This document shows, piece after piece, positions 46,971 to 55,781 of a stretch of 64,000 nt of DNA. The translations under genes and the position numbers were made by a program. Source of the DNA: Bombiscardovia nodaiensis (GTDB lineage: Bacteria; Actinomycetota; Actinomycetes; Actinomycetales; Bifidobacteriaceae). Below the pieces are notes generated by a model, which saw only the letters and a program-made list of their open reading frames with translations, made no database searches and was not told the origin of the DNA. Where the stretch lies: positions 1,488,001 to 1,552,000 of the forward strand of contig AP026798.1 of assembly GCA_033127725.1 (NCBI GenBank), written 5' to 3'. Every line of letters starts with the position of its first letter. Within the stretch, counting starts at the first letter, position 1.

Positions 46971-47010
46971 TTCCTGCTGCCTGGAGGCTGAGGAAGGGGC
47001 CAGAAGGGCA
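46971..47010 (-). terminator. Rho-independent terminator after the DivIVA-domain gene
   Basis: On the minus strand GCCCCTTCCT (47010-47001) pairs with AGGAAGGGGC (46985-46976), followed by TTTTT at 46975-46971. It begins 12 bp after the stop of the DivIVA-domain gene. Confidence 0.88.
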
Positions 47011-47022
47011 CCATTCGTGCTC

Positions 47023-48638
47023 TTACTGCTTAGTTTCGTCGCTCTCTTCGTCCGACTCAAAGCTGGGGAAAGCGAGGTCTGGAATGTCGACATCAACTTC
47101 TGGCAGTTGCATAGAAATCAACGTCTCTTCTGGATCTAGCTCAGTCACAGGCTGGACGACTGGCTGCTGGGCTGTATGAGCAGGTGTGGAGGGCTGGCGA
47201 GAAGCCGGAGCCGGAGCAGAGGCCCGGGGAGCTTCTTGCGGTGTGGGTTCGGCAGTGGAATCGTCCGAACCAGTCTCATCATCCCAGTCAGTCAAGGGAT
47301 TAAACTGTGTAGTCTCCTCAAGCGGTGCTGGCGCTGGTACCGGAGCAGGAGCTGGCGCTGACTGGGCCGATTGATCAGCAGCTTTACCCCGCTTCACCGA
47401 GGAAGTCGTCTGGTGCTGAGCATCCTCAGATTCACGGGCTGCTGCTTTAGCGAGCGCCGCTAGAGACGAACCGCCCTGAGCGACATCAGCTGCCGCCTCT
47501 TGGGCGCTGTCAGCTGCGGCAGCAGCAGGGGCAGGAGCTGGAGGCGCTGCAGGCACAGACGCTGCCTTGGAAGCCCCCGAGGAACTGGTACGACCAGCTG
47601 AACGTGCTGCCGGTGCCGGTACAGCCGACTTGCTGGCATGAGATCCTGCCTTGGGAGCTGGAACGGGAGGCGTGAGCGCGGGAGCATCAGCTGTCTCGCC
47701 GCCGTCGAAAATGGCTTGTTCCGCCTGGTGAAGCTGGTCGAATTGGTCTTCCTCACCCTCTGCCAGACCACTATCTGCGGGCTGCGCACTGACCCGCCCG
47801 CGCGAAACTGGGGAGGCCTGAGCCGGGGGCTGGATGCCCACGACGGTATCAGCAGCACTGGTGTCTTCGACAGCTTCGGCCTCTTGAGCTTTTTGTGCAA
47901 GCGCGGGAGAGGCAACAGGCGCTGACATAGCCACCTGGGCTGCGGCAGCTTCCACGGACACCGCTGGCTCGGCTGACGACCGGGCTGACCCGGCGCTCTC
48001 GTCGAGACCCAGGCGCACATAAGACTCCAACTGCTGCAAAAGCTCCACGGCCTTGACCATGTAGTAGTCCACCTGGCGCTCGTCGTAGCCATGGCTGCCC
48101 CTGCGCTGGGTAAAAATCACGTTGGAAACGCGCTCTGCCGTAATGTCTGCCAAGCTGTCCCCATCTTCGGCATCGGCAGACTCCAGATTCAGTTGGCTGG
48201 CTGTCTTGGCAACGATCTGATCCACCAGTCGGTCAACCTGCCTGCGGTCGTAGGAAGGATCACTGGACCGCCCCGGTGAGAAACGCTCGCGCTCTGCCCG
48301 CATGGCGTGTACCGCGAGCTTTTGCTGCGCACTCACCAAGCCCTTTATCCAGCTCTCCTGGCCGTACTGGTTAATCTGCCAGGAAATCCGCCGGTCAGAC
48401 ACGGCACGCTCAAGCCGAGCCAGAGCTGCGTCAACCTGGGAGATGGTGTATCCATTCTTGCGCAGGTCGAAGCAAATATTACCAATGTCGCTGGGGGCTA
48501 GCTTCACTTCGTCGCTCTCATACAGCTGATGGGCGCGTGCGAGGAAGGTGTCGACCTGCCGGGGTCATAACCCCACTTGCGCTTGCCCGCACGAGCGATC
48601 ATGGCGTCGCTACGGTTCGATTCAGGCTCATGTGCCAT
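47023..48638 (-). CDS. DivIVA-domain protein with four GYD-QVD motifs, frameshifted near its N-terminus
   Basis: From ATG 48638 (AGGAGGT upstream) the frame reads MAHEPESNRSDAM and KRKWGYDPG, then drifts into a stop. One extra C in the run at 48561-48564 joins it to QVDTFLARAHQLYESDEVKL and the long frame to 47023, about 538 residues. Four short DivIVA-like motifs follow each other: KWGYDPRQVDTFL, KNGYTISQVDAAL, PSYDRRQVDRLV and HGYDERQVDYYM. The remainder (about residue 210 on) is a low-complexity Ala/Pro/Ser/Glu tail ending in an acidic VDVDIPDLAFPSFESDEESD. Probably a peripheral polar or septal protein; the frameshift could be a sequence error. Confidence 0.7.
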
Positions 48639-48816
48639 CGTGACACCGACCTCCTGCCTTTTCTTGCGATCAATACTGCTCTGTCGTCTAGCTTACGTGT
48701 GCACGCCGACGGCAAACTGCTTATCCTGGCCTTCAGTTACTATATCTGATTGTATTCGTGAGCACCACGTCCAGCGGAATATTCTTGTTGTTGCTGGGTT
48801 CAGCGGGGTTGCAAAC

Positions 48817-48893
<77 letters not shown>

Positions 48894-49154
48894 GCCGCAG
48901 CTCGGCGCGCTACTTACCCCCAGGCCTACACTAATTGCGACCTACACAAATTTTTTACTATTTACTCAGCAGGAACCCACTGTTGACGCTTTCCCCCGGC
49001 TGCCCACAGTCAATCGAACGTATTACTGCTGAATGACATAGTTAACCCGCTAGCGGTGCATCAAGCTGAGTACAACGCACGCCAAAAGTCCCCCTCCACC
49101 CCTGCTTGGAGGTAATCAGGCTCGCCCTCAGCTCGTCAACGCTGCTGCTAGGTA

Positions 49155-49574
49155 CTACTGCTTGCCCTTGCCGAAAGCACGCAAGCGGATAGCATTCCAA
49201 TCCTGACTCACCGTCAGCGGCATAGCAGCATTCATACCAGCGGTTTTAGCCGCGTTCTGAATCGTACTGGGCCCAGGCGCACCCTCACGTCCCGGTTTAG
49301 GACTCAAGACCCACACGGGCGTGTCATCTTCGAGCGCTGTGGAAGCGTCGACGATGGTATCAGCCAGGTCGTCTTCTTCATCCCCGTCGCGCCACCAGAT
49401 AATAATCCCATCTACAGGCGCATCATAGTCTTCGTCTACCAGTTCCTCACCAGTTACATTTTCAATTTGCTGGCGGATACTGTCATCGACATCATCATCC
49501 CAAAGCCACTCTTGCACAACAGAGCCTTGGTGGAAGTCGAAATCTTCTGCTCTCTTGGTTGTCGTTTCAGCCAC
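49155..49574 (-). CDS. DUF3052 family protein
   Basis: A 139-residue small acidic actinobacterial protein: TTKRAEDFDFHQGSVVQEWL WDDDVDDSIRQQIENVTGEE, then VDGIIIWWRDGDEEDDLADT and TPVWVLSPKPGREG. GTG 49574 (residues VAETTTKRAEDF) matches the usual N-terminus of the family; longer in-frame starts add an atypical hydrophobic leader. No activity is established for the family. Confidence 0.88.
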   Translation of the reverse strand: MAETTTKRAEDFDFHQGSVVQEWLWDDDVDDSIRQQIENVTGEELVDEDYDAPVDGIIIWWRDGDEEDDLADTIVDASTALEDDTPVWVLSPKPGREGAPGPSTIQNAAKTAGMNAAMPLTVSQDWNAIRLRAFGKGKQ

Positions 49575-49677
49575 GGTATTAGCATAGCAACCAACCAAGG
49601 ACAGCGGCAAGCTAGATTCCAAATTTGAGCGCTCCTTGCGAAGAGAGTTCCTGCCCCGACATTCTTTACGCGCAGTC

Positions 49678-51744
49678 CTATTTGCGCTGCTTCAGGCGCC
49701 AAGCTAGCCCTGCAGCCGCCAAACCGCCGGCCAAGCACAACAGCAAAAGACCAGCGAGCTGGTTCATAGGCTGTCCACCGGCTTTCGGCAGCGCTCGCTT
49801 CCAAACTGCGTAGAGGGTAAGGTCTGAATCCGGCATGGTATCGGCGTTTAAACGCCACAAAATAGTGCCGCTTTGGCTGGTAGACCAACCCAGGAGGTCA
49901 TCTCGCCCCGTGCTTGGAGGCGAGAGCAGACTGCCATACGCCGCCTGAGCTGTGCTGGTCACGGGAGTGCCATCTACGCGCTGATAGATGTAGGTCACTG
50001 TGTGCTGGTGCGCTGTCCACGTCTCTTTCAAGGTGACATCGCGCGTCACCGGCGTTGTAGCCAAATTCCAGGCAGAACCATCGCTCGCATCCACCCAGGA
50101 GAGGGTGTAGCCGGTCCTGGATGGCAGCGGGGAAACCGCGCCCACAGGGTCATTTTCGTTCACCTGCCGCGTGGGCACAATTGAGGGTGTGGTTCCGTCC
50201 GCCTGCACGAATTTGACAGTGTAGGTCATCATATAGGTAAACGACAAGTCAGTGGGCTGCGGCTGCGGTGTGCCGCCAACCGTCCACGAGACCGCCACGG
50301 GCACAGTTCCCTTCGCGTGCGGCGGGGTAGTCACCACCCACGTGCCCGCAGCTACTCCAGGTGCGAGTCCAGTACCTGCCACACCACCAAAGGACACGCC
50401 TGTAATGGCGGTATAGGGCAGCCCAACGTTCTGTGGGGTCGAATAATAACTAGCGGTGCCGCCGCTGCCTAGCTGGCCGTTATTGTTGCGCCCCCAGGCC
50501 CAAGTCGTGCCGTCCTGGGCCATAGCGATGGTTTGATAAGCAGACTCCGCTATCAACCTCACAAACGTCACGCCAACGGGAATGTTAGTCATTTTCCGCG
50601 CGTACCGGCTAGTGCCAATGTCCGCCAGCTCGCCGTATTGGCTCGTCCCCCAGCCCCACACTTCGCCGGAAGCCGTCATCCCGGTCGAGTACCCCCAACC
50701 GCCCGTGATCGACGTTAACCTGGCAGGCACGCTAATTTGCACAGGTTCCGCCTTAGGTGTAGCGGTGCCGTCGCCCAACTGGTAACCGTCGTTGCGGCCC
50801 CAAGTCCACACTGTGTCGTCGGTGGCAACAGCTAGAGAGTGATAAGCACCCGCCCCAATGGCCCTGAAGCTCAGGCTCGTATTCACCGCCACCGGCGTGT
50901 CAATACCCATTGCAGAAGAAGCACTTCCTATCTGCCCGTAATGGTTGGCACCCCATGAGTATAAACGCCCATTAGACCCCAAAACCAGCGTGTGCGCCCA
51001 ACCTGTGGCGACACTGACCACTGACGACACCTGGGGTATGCGCACAGCTCTGGGATAGTAGGTCGTATCGCCGCTGGACCCGTCGCCCTGCTGACCGGCT
51101 CGGTCGTCTCCCCAAGCGTACAAGTGCCCGGTAGCATCCAGGCACATGGTGTGATACCAGCCCGTGGAAATGTGCACGATTTTCGCAGCAGTGGCAGGGA
51201 AAACAACTTTCTTCGGAGTCAAACTGTGCTCGGTGCTAGACCCCTGACCCAGCTCTCCATTCGTGCCCCTGCCCCAGGTGTAGACGCTCCCGTCGCTAGA
51301 GAGAGCAACCGAAGTCCAATAGCCCGCTCCCACTTCAATAATGCCCGCGTTATTCAGCTCTGCAATTTTGACTGCCCTATTGTGGAAGCCCCCGGCAATG
51401 CCCACTCCGACATCTTGCGAGCCGTTACCCAGCTCGCCGTCTGAGTTGTCGCCCCAGGAGTACACGTTGCCGTCACTGCCCACAGCGACTGTGTGACGGG
51501 GACCGGTGCTAGCGGTCACATATTTCAGGCCCTGTGCGGCGGGCGGCGTAATCGTGACCCGAGTGCCGCCAGTTGTGGGCCCAGAAGTTGGGGTCATCGT
51601 AAAACCAGAAGGAAGGGCGTGAGCGAGCGGAACGGGCGTAAGGCAGGCAGCCACGCACAGGACAAGGCCCGTTGCCACAGCCGTAAGCCTTCCTAACCTG
51701 GCTTTCAGGCAGGATAATAGTCGTGCAACCTTCATCGCTGTCAT
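49678..51744 (-). CDS. RCC1-repeat surface protein with InlB repeats and LPKAG signal
   Basis: A 688-residue exported protein: signal peptide RLTAVATGLVLCVAACLTPV ending LAHA, a TIG-like stretch (TPTSGPTTGGTRVTITPP), seven RCC1-type repeats (GAGYWTSVALSSDGSVYTWG, TGWAHTLVLGSNGRLYSWG and others), the number needed for one seven-bladed propeller, then two InlB-type repeats (VKFVQADGTTPSIVPTRQVN and VTYIYQRVDGTPVTSTAQAA), and LPKAGGQPMNQ, a hydrophobic helix and a basic tail. No homopolymer tract. Related in layout to the 20249-23579 protein. Confidence 0.88.
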   Translation of the reverse strand: MTAMKVARLLSCLKARLGRLTAVATGLVLCVAACLTPVPLAHALPSGFTMTPTSGPTTGGTRVTITPPAAQGLKYVTASTGPRHTVAVGSDGNVYSWGDNSDGELGNGSQDVGVGIAGGFHNRAVKIAELNNAGIIEVGAGYWTSVALSSDGSVYTWGRGTNGELGQGSSTEHSLTPKKVVFPATAAKIVHISTGWYHTMCLDATGHLYAWGDDRAGQQGDGSSGDTTYYPRAVRIPQVSSVVSVATGWAHTLVLGSNGRLYSWGANHYGQIGSASSAMGIDTPVAVNTSLSFRAIGAGAYHSLAVATDDTVWTWGRNDGYQLGDGTATPKAEPVQISVPARLTSITGGWGYSTGMTASGEVWGWGTSQYGELADIGTSRYARKMTNIPVGVTFVRLIAESAYQTIAMAQDGTTWAWGRNNNGQLGSGGTASYYSTPQNVGLPYTAITGVSFGGVAGTGLAPGVAAGTWVVTTPPHAKGTVPVAVSWTVGGTPQPQPTDLSFTYMMTYTVKFVQADGTTPSIVPTRQVNENDPVGAVSPLPSRTGYTLSWVDASDGSAWNLATTPVTRDVTLKETWTAHQHTVTYIYQRVDGTPVTSTAQAAYGSLLSPPSTGRDDLLGWSTSQSGTILWRLNADTMPDSDLTLYAVWKRALPKAGGQPMNQLAGLLLLCLAGGLAAAGLAWRLKQRK

Positions 51745-52318
51745 CCGTGTCCAACCTTCGCTCCGCTACGTCCCTTTTCGCCCAATTGAGCTAACTGCGC
51801 GCAGATCCCGCGCTGTTTCATCGATAGAGCTACCCCAGCGAAACACGCTTACATGGACCTTTTCCCCTAGTATTATTTTATATGATTAACCTGGAGAAAA
51901 CCTGAAAATATCCCGTCAATCATCAACGAATGCTCTGCCACCAGAGCCAACAAACGAATTCCACAGAACCGCCGCGCACACGACAGGCCGGCACACTTCG
52001 ACTTCAACATTCGCAGTCCACAATCAGCTCTCAGATGAATTCCTCTATCTGCGCCACTCACCACAGAACGACCTTATCCAGCCATACAAGGCAAGATGCT
52101 CTCGTTCGGCGCAAAAACGGACACTATAACTTGTACATCCTTGTACATCAAAGACCGCCTGAACCAGACAATTTGGTTTCCGCCGGGGAAAGAAAATAGG
52201 CTAGCTATCCCCTTGCGGGGAAAAACGCCCGTGGCATTTTTATCACTAACCTGTATAAATTTCAGCATAGCAAAGATTGTGGGCGCCACACAAGGCCCTA
52301 GCTCTGCTTTGCTCAAGC
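51745..52318. other. Intergenic region, no gene seen
   Basis: About 575 bp between the second RCC1 gene and the terminator of the second LRR gene, both on the minus strand. It must contain the RCC1 promoter, but no convincing elements or coding frame were recognised. Confidence 0.5.
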
Positions 52319-52354
52319 AAAAAATGAGGGGCAATCGCGCATGGCGACTGCCCC
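52319..52354 (-). terminator. Rho-independent terminator after the second LRR gene
   Basis: On the minus strand GGGGCA (52354-52349) pairs with TGCCCC (52333-52328), with GTCGC/GCGAT strengthening the helix, followed by TCATTTTTTG. It lies about 70 bp past the LRR gene. Confidence 0.8.
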
Positions 52355-52424
52355 GTTACACCGAGCCAGTGAACTTACTGCTCTAGCAGAAAGCTAGCTG
52401 TGCTCAGACTTGGTCGGTATGAAC

Positions 52425-53936
52425 TCATGCCTGCAAGCGCCTGCTGAAAGCAAGAGCACCCGCCCCAACAATCATCAGTGTCAGAGCCAACCCAGCCGGA
52501 GCCCAAACCTCAGCCCCCGTCTGTGCCAGCTGCCCAGGATCCCCAGACTTCGCCGCGGCAGCGGACTTCTGCTTTGAGGCAGTCTTGTTACCCGCCTGAC
52601 CGGACTGAGTTGCCGGATCCGTTGCCCCCGTGTTGCCCCCGTTATTTCCATTGCTTCCAGTAGTTGAAGCTCCAGAGGTAGTGGCCGGTGATTGACCTGC
52701 ACCAGCTGGGTTAGCCTGCTGCCCGTTGCTAGCAGCAGTGCAATTACCTTCGACTAAGGGACTCAAGGCATCTGGTCCATAGATCAATTTGACCTTGTCT
52801 TCACAAATAAAATGCCCTAACGTTTCCACACCGTCGACCTTATCCATGATAATTTGGAAGAGTTGGTTCGCCGGAATGTTCGTGAGCAGGCCAGCAATCG
52901 GCGTAACGCTTGCAAGCTTATTGTGGTCGAGCCACAGCTGACCTTTGAGCTTGGTCAAGCCCTGAATCGCAGTGAGATCACTCACCTGGTTGCCGTGTAT
53001 ATCTAATGACTCAAGCTGAGTTAAACCGCTGAGCACACTGATATCGCTAATCTGATTGTCTTCGAGAATCAACGACTTCAAACCTGTGGCATCTTTCAGC
53101 GGAGAAATATCGCTGATAGAGCCGTGATCAGAGCGGAAACTCACTAGCTGCGTCTTGTTGCGCAAAGCACTGATATCACTGATCGAGTTGTATTGCTTGC
53201 TGTTGCTGTTACCCATATAGCCTTCTAGGGTCAGATTGGTTAAGTTATTCATATCTGACAGCGCATCGATATTGCTAATTCGATTACTTGAAATATTTAA
53301 CTCGGTCATCCCCGTGAGGCCACGCAAGGCCGAAATATCGCTGATATTGTTATCAGAGATATCGAGCTTCGTTAGATTCGTAAGATGGGATAGGAAGCTC
53401 ACATCGCTAATTTGATCGCTGCTTAGTGTCAACTGGTTCAGATTAGTCAACGCTCCCAAGGGGCTAGTATCACCCAACTGGGTGAGATTGATCCGCAGAT
53501 CTTTCAAGCTCTGCAACCCTTGTAGAGGCGTCAAGTTAGCTGTCTTTAGGCCGTAGAGGCTCAGACGCTGTAAATGAGTGAAAACTTCTAAACCACTAAG
53601 GTCCGCTATACCCTCACCCAAAGGCGTATCATTATTTATACTTGTCGCGCCGTTTGGCAACTGGTTCGTAATGATATGGCTCCCCAAATCAGTTTCTTGT
53701 GCAAACTTCGATGTAAACACATCTGTGGGGGAAGCCTTGAAATGCTTCTCTAGGCTACTGCTCAATACAGAATCAGGGAAGCAATCTGCAAACCTGCTCT
53801 GGTCGGGAACGCAGGAACTTACTTGGTCAGCTGTCGCTGGGGGGGGGGTCACGGAAAATGCGAAACTGGCAGCGATAGTTGCCAGCGCAGCCGCGCCCGC
53901 CACTACCAATTTCACGGGATGATTACGAACTTGCAC
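52425..53936 (-). CDS. LRR (internalin-like) surface protein with LAQTG signal and a C10 tract
   Basis: A 503-residue exported protein. GTG 53936, with AAGGAG upstream, begins VQVRNHPVKLVVAGAAALAT (signal peptide) followed by PPP encoded by ten Cs (53839-53848), then a two-cysteine cap (SSCVPDQSRFADCF), about twelve 22-residue internalin-type repeats (LNISSNRISNIDALSDMNNL), a C-terminal cap with cysteines, a Gly/Asn/Ser/Thr linker and LAQTGAEVWAPAGL, a hydrophobic helix and a short basic tail. LAXTG is the class E sortase type. An upstream extension to 54119 lacks a ribosome-binding site. Confidence 0.85.
   Translation of the reverse strand: MQVRNHPVKLVVAGAAALATIAASFAFSVTPPPATADQVSSCVPDQSRFADCFPDSVLSSSLEKHFKASPTDVFTSKFAQETDLGSHIITNQLPNGATSINNDTPLGEGIADLSGLEVFTHLQRLSLYGLKTANLTPLQGLQSLKDLRINLTQLGDTSPLGALTNLNQLTLSSDQISDVSFLSHLTNLTKLDISDNNISDISALRGLTGMTELNISSNRISNIDALSDMNNLTNLTLEGYMGNSNSKQYNSISDISALRNKTQLVSFRSDHGSISDISPLKDATGLKSLILEDNQISDISVLSGLTQLESLDIHGNQVSDLTAIQGLTKLKGQLWLDHNKLASVTPIAGLLTNIPANQLFQIIMDKVDGVETLGHFICEDKVKLIYGPDALSPLVEGNCTAASNGQQANPAGAGQSPATTSGASTTGSNGNNGGNTGATDPATQSGQAGNKTASKQKSAAAAKSGDPGQLAQTGAEVWAPAGLALTLMIVGAGALAFSRRLQA
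53839..53848 (-). repeat. C10 homopolymer tract at the signal-peptide end of the second LRR gene
   Basis: Ten Gs on the plus strand, ten Cs in the coding sense, encoding ValThrProProProAla at the end of the hydrophobic segment. This length is in frame; one base more or less would truncate the protein. Length and position match the G10 tracts at 20305 and 25029. Confidence 0.85.
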
Positions 53937-54250
53937 AATACACTCCTTCGGATTCAAATACACGAACCGACCCCACACATCAACCGTGCAAAGCCGCTCA
54001 ACCACCAGGGTCAAACTCCACAAATGCAAATCCAACCCCAGCACATCCCAGTATACAAACAAACCCGCCAGCCGCACAAAAGCTAAACTCACTACAAACT
54101 GCGTCTCAAAAGAGAACAAAGGTTAAACCGCCGGTTGCTGCTCATTCCTTACGGCTTGCTTGATCCTATTTCGGCATTGAACTGGCCCAGTGACTGCGTA
54201 CTGAGCACCGCGTCGTGGCTGCCAACCCGCAGGTAGCACAGCTGAGGCCA

Positions 54251-54526
54251 TCAGATGTCCAAATCGGCGAACATGCCGTCGACGGAGGCGAAGCCTGGAT
54301 CCTTCCGCTGTGACATCGTGTGGGCTTCTTGCACTGCGTCTAGGGTCTCTTGGGGCACGCTCGGCTGCACACTCAAGCTGAGGGGCACAGACCTGCGCTG
54401 CGCAATTTGCCGATAAAACATGCGCGTCAGATTGGGCAAATCAGTGCCCAGCTCATGCGCCACAGCACTGGCGGCTGCGCGCACGCTCTTGTCGACACGA
54501 ATTGAGTAAGACTCCATCTGTGTCAT
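54251..54526 (-). CDS. RelB/DinJ-family antitoxin, apparently orphan
   Basis: A 91-residue ribbon-helix-helix-type antitoxin: MESYSIRVDKSVRAAASAVA HELGTDLPNLTRMFYRQIAQ, with a C-terminal SQRKDPGFASVDGMFADLDI that resembles the toxin-wrapping tail of DinJ. ATG 54526 has GGAGGT upstream. No YafQ/RelE toxin gene is found downstream (54120-54250) or upstream, so it is solitary or its partner is elsewhere. Confidence 0.8.
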   Translation of the reverse strand: MTQMESYSIRVDKSVRAAASAVAHELGTDLPNLTRMFYRQIAQRRSVPLSLSVQPSVPQETLDAVQEAHTMSQRKDPGFASVDGMFADLDI

Positions 54527-54675
54527 AATGCAACCTCCAATGTCAGACAACCAACGTTATTCGTCTGACACTCTACTACGCATATAGTGCTCATACCGCG
54601 TTTAGGCTCGCAGCCCAGCCGCCGAACACCAGTGACCACAGTATTTGCCAAGGTCTCGTATCGTTTTGCTAGGTG

Positions 54676-55677
54676 TCAGGACTTGCCTGACGGCGCTACG
54701 GTGCAATGAGGCAGGGAGGAGGCTTGGCCCTGGCCTATTTTGGTTAGGGCATCGTAGGCTTCTTCTAGGGTGCTGACGCGCACGTCGCGCAGACCGTCGG
54801 GGACGTGTCCCACTACCTCGTCGCAGTTGCCGGCGGGGGCCAGGAACCACGTTGCCCCGTCTCGCTTGGCGCCCAGCATTTTAAGGCGTATACCGCCGAT
54901 ACGGCCGACTTTGCCGCCTTTTTCCATCGTTCCCGTGCCCGCTATCACCTGGCCGCCAGTCTCGTCTTGCGGGGTGAGCTTGTCGATAGCCCCCAGCGTG
55001 TACATGAGCCCAGCAGAAGGGCCGCCGATGTCCTCAACATGCATGCTGATGTCCACCCCAGTGGTGTCGGTGCCGTAGCGCTTGGTCATAAAAGCGAGCG
55101 CCTGCTTGCTGGCCGAGTCCTGGGAGCCAGACATGTCCTTCTTACTCTCCTTGTCGTAGTCCTGGCGGGACTGGCCGGGCGGGAAAACCACTTCCTGCGG
55201 CAGAACGGTGGCGTGCGGGTCAGCCCAAGCGATCAGCGTCTGCAGGCCCGAAGCTGGCGCACCTGGGATGCCTTCGGCGTTGACCGTGAGCAGCAGGAGC
55301 TTGCCCTTGCCCTCAAAAGTCGGCGCGCCCTTAATGGCAATAACTGGCTCGGAGCCCGAGCGGCCAAGCACATCCTGCGTGGGTCCGGGACTCTCTATGA
55401 CGTATGGACTGGGGAGAACGAGCACAAACAGGGCCAGCAGCAGGGCCAGAATCAGCGCTTTTGTGCGGTTAGAGTAAGGCTGACTCAAGAACGCCACGAG
55501 CCCACGCGGCTGCTTAGCTGGTTCGGACTGGGAGCCCGAAAACCCTTGCGGCTCTTGGTCTTGCACAGGCATCGAAGCCCCGCTCGACGGGTTGCCACCG
55601 GCCGTCTGACTGCCGCCTTCTTGTGCGCTGGGCGTAGATGATGCGCTCTCGACATGCAAATGTGCCATATGACCCAT
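54676..55677 (-). CDS. Lon-like serine protease (S16, YlbL-type), membrane anchored
   Basis: A 333-residue protein with a low-complexity N-terminus, one membrane helix (about 78-98, ALILALLLALFVLVLPSPYV), a PDZ-like region (AEGIPGAPASGLQTLIAWAD) and a C-terminal S16 domain with catalytic Ser in EDIGGPSAGLMYTLG and Lys in IGGIRLKMLGAKR. It probably works outside the membrane. The starts at 55677 and 55668 are both possible and no ribosome-binding site decides. Divergent from the DUF2342 gene. Confidence 0.88.
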   Translation of the reverse strand: MGHMAHLHVESASSTPSAQEGGSQTAGGNPSSGASMPVQDQEPQGFSGSQSEPAKQPRGLVAFLSQPYSNRTKALILALLLALFVLVLPSPYVIESPGPTQDVLGRSGSEPVIAIKGAPTFEGKGKLLLLTVNAEGIPGAPASGLQTLIAWADPHATVLPQEVVFPPGQSRQDYDKESKKDMSGSQDSASKQALAFMTKRYGTDTTGVDISMHVEDIGGPSAGLMYTLGAIDKLTPQDETGGQVIAGTGTMEKGGKVGRIGGIRLKMLGAKRDGATWFLAPAGNCDEVVGHVPDGLRDVRVSTLEEAYDALTKIGQGQASSLPHCTVAPSGKS

Positions 55678-55781
55678 ATTATGGAAGCAAGCGACGAATG
55701 CGCTCGTGTCAGCAAATTTTAGCGATATCCGCGCATACACAGTGCCCAACCTGAGCGGCAGAACTAGAGGACGGAAACAGC

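Noticed and set aside
48894-49154. Possible attachment site or integrated element next to tRNA-Val
   Set aside because: No repeat of the tRNA 3' end, integrase or phage gene was seen on either side.
51900-52120. Small coding frames in the gap between the second RCC1 and second LRR genes
   Set aside because: They lack ribosome-binding sites and protein-like composition.
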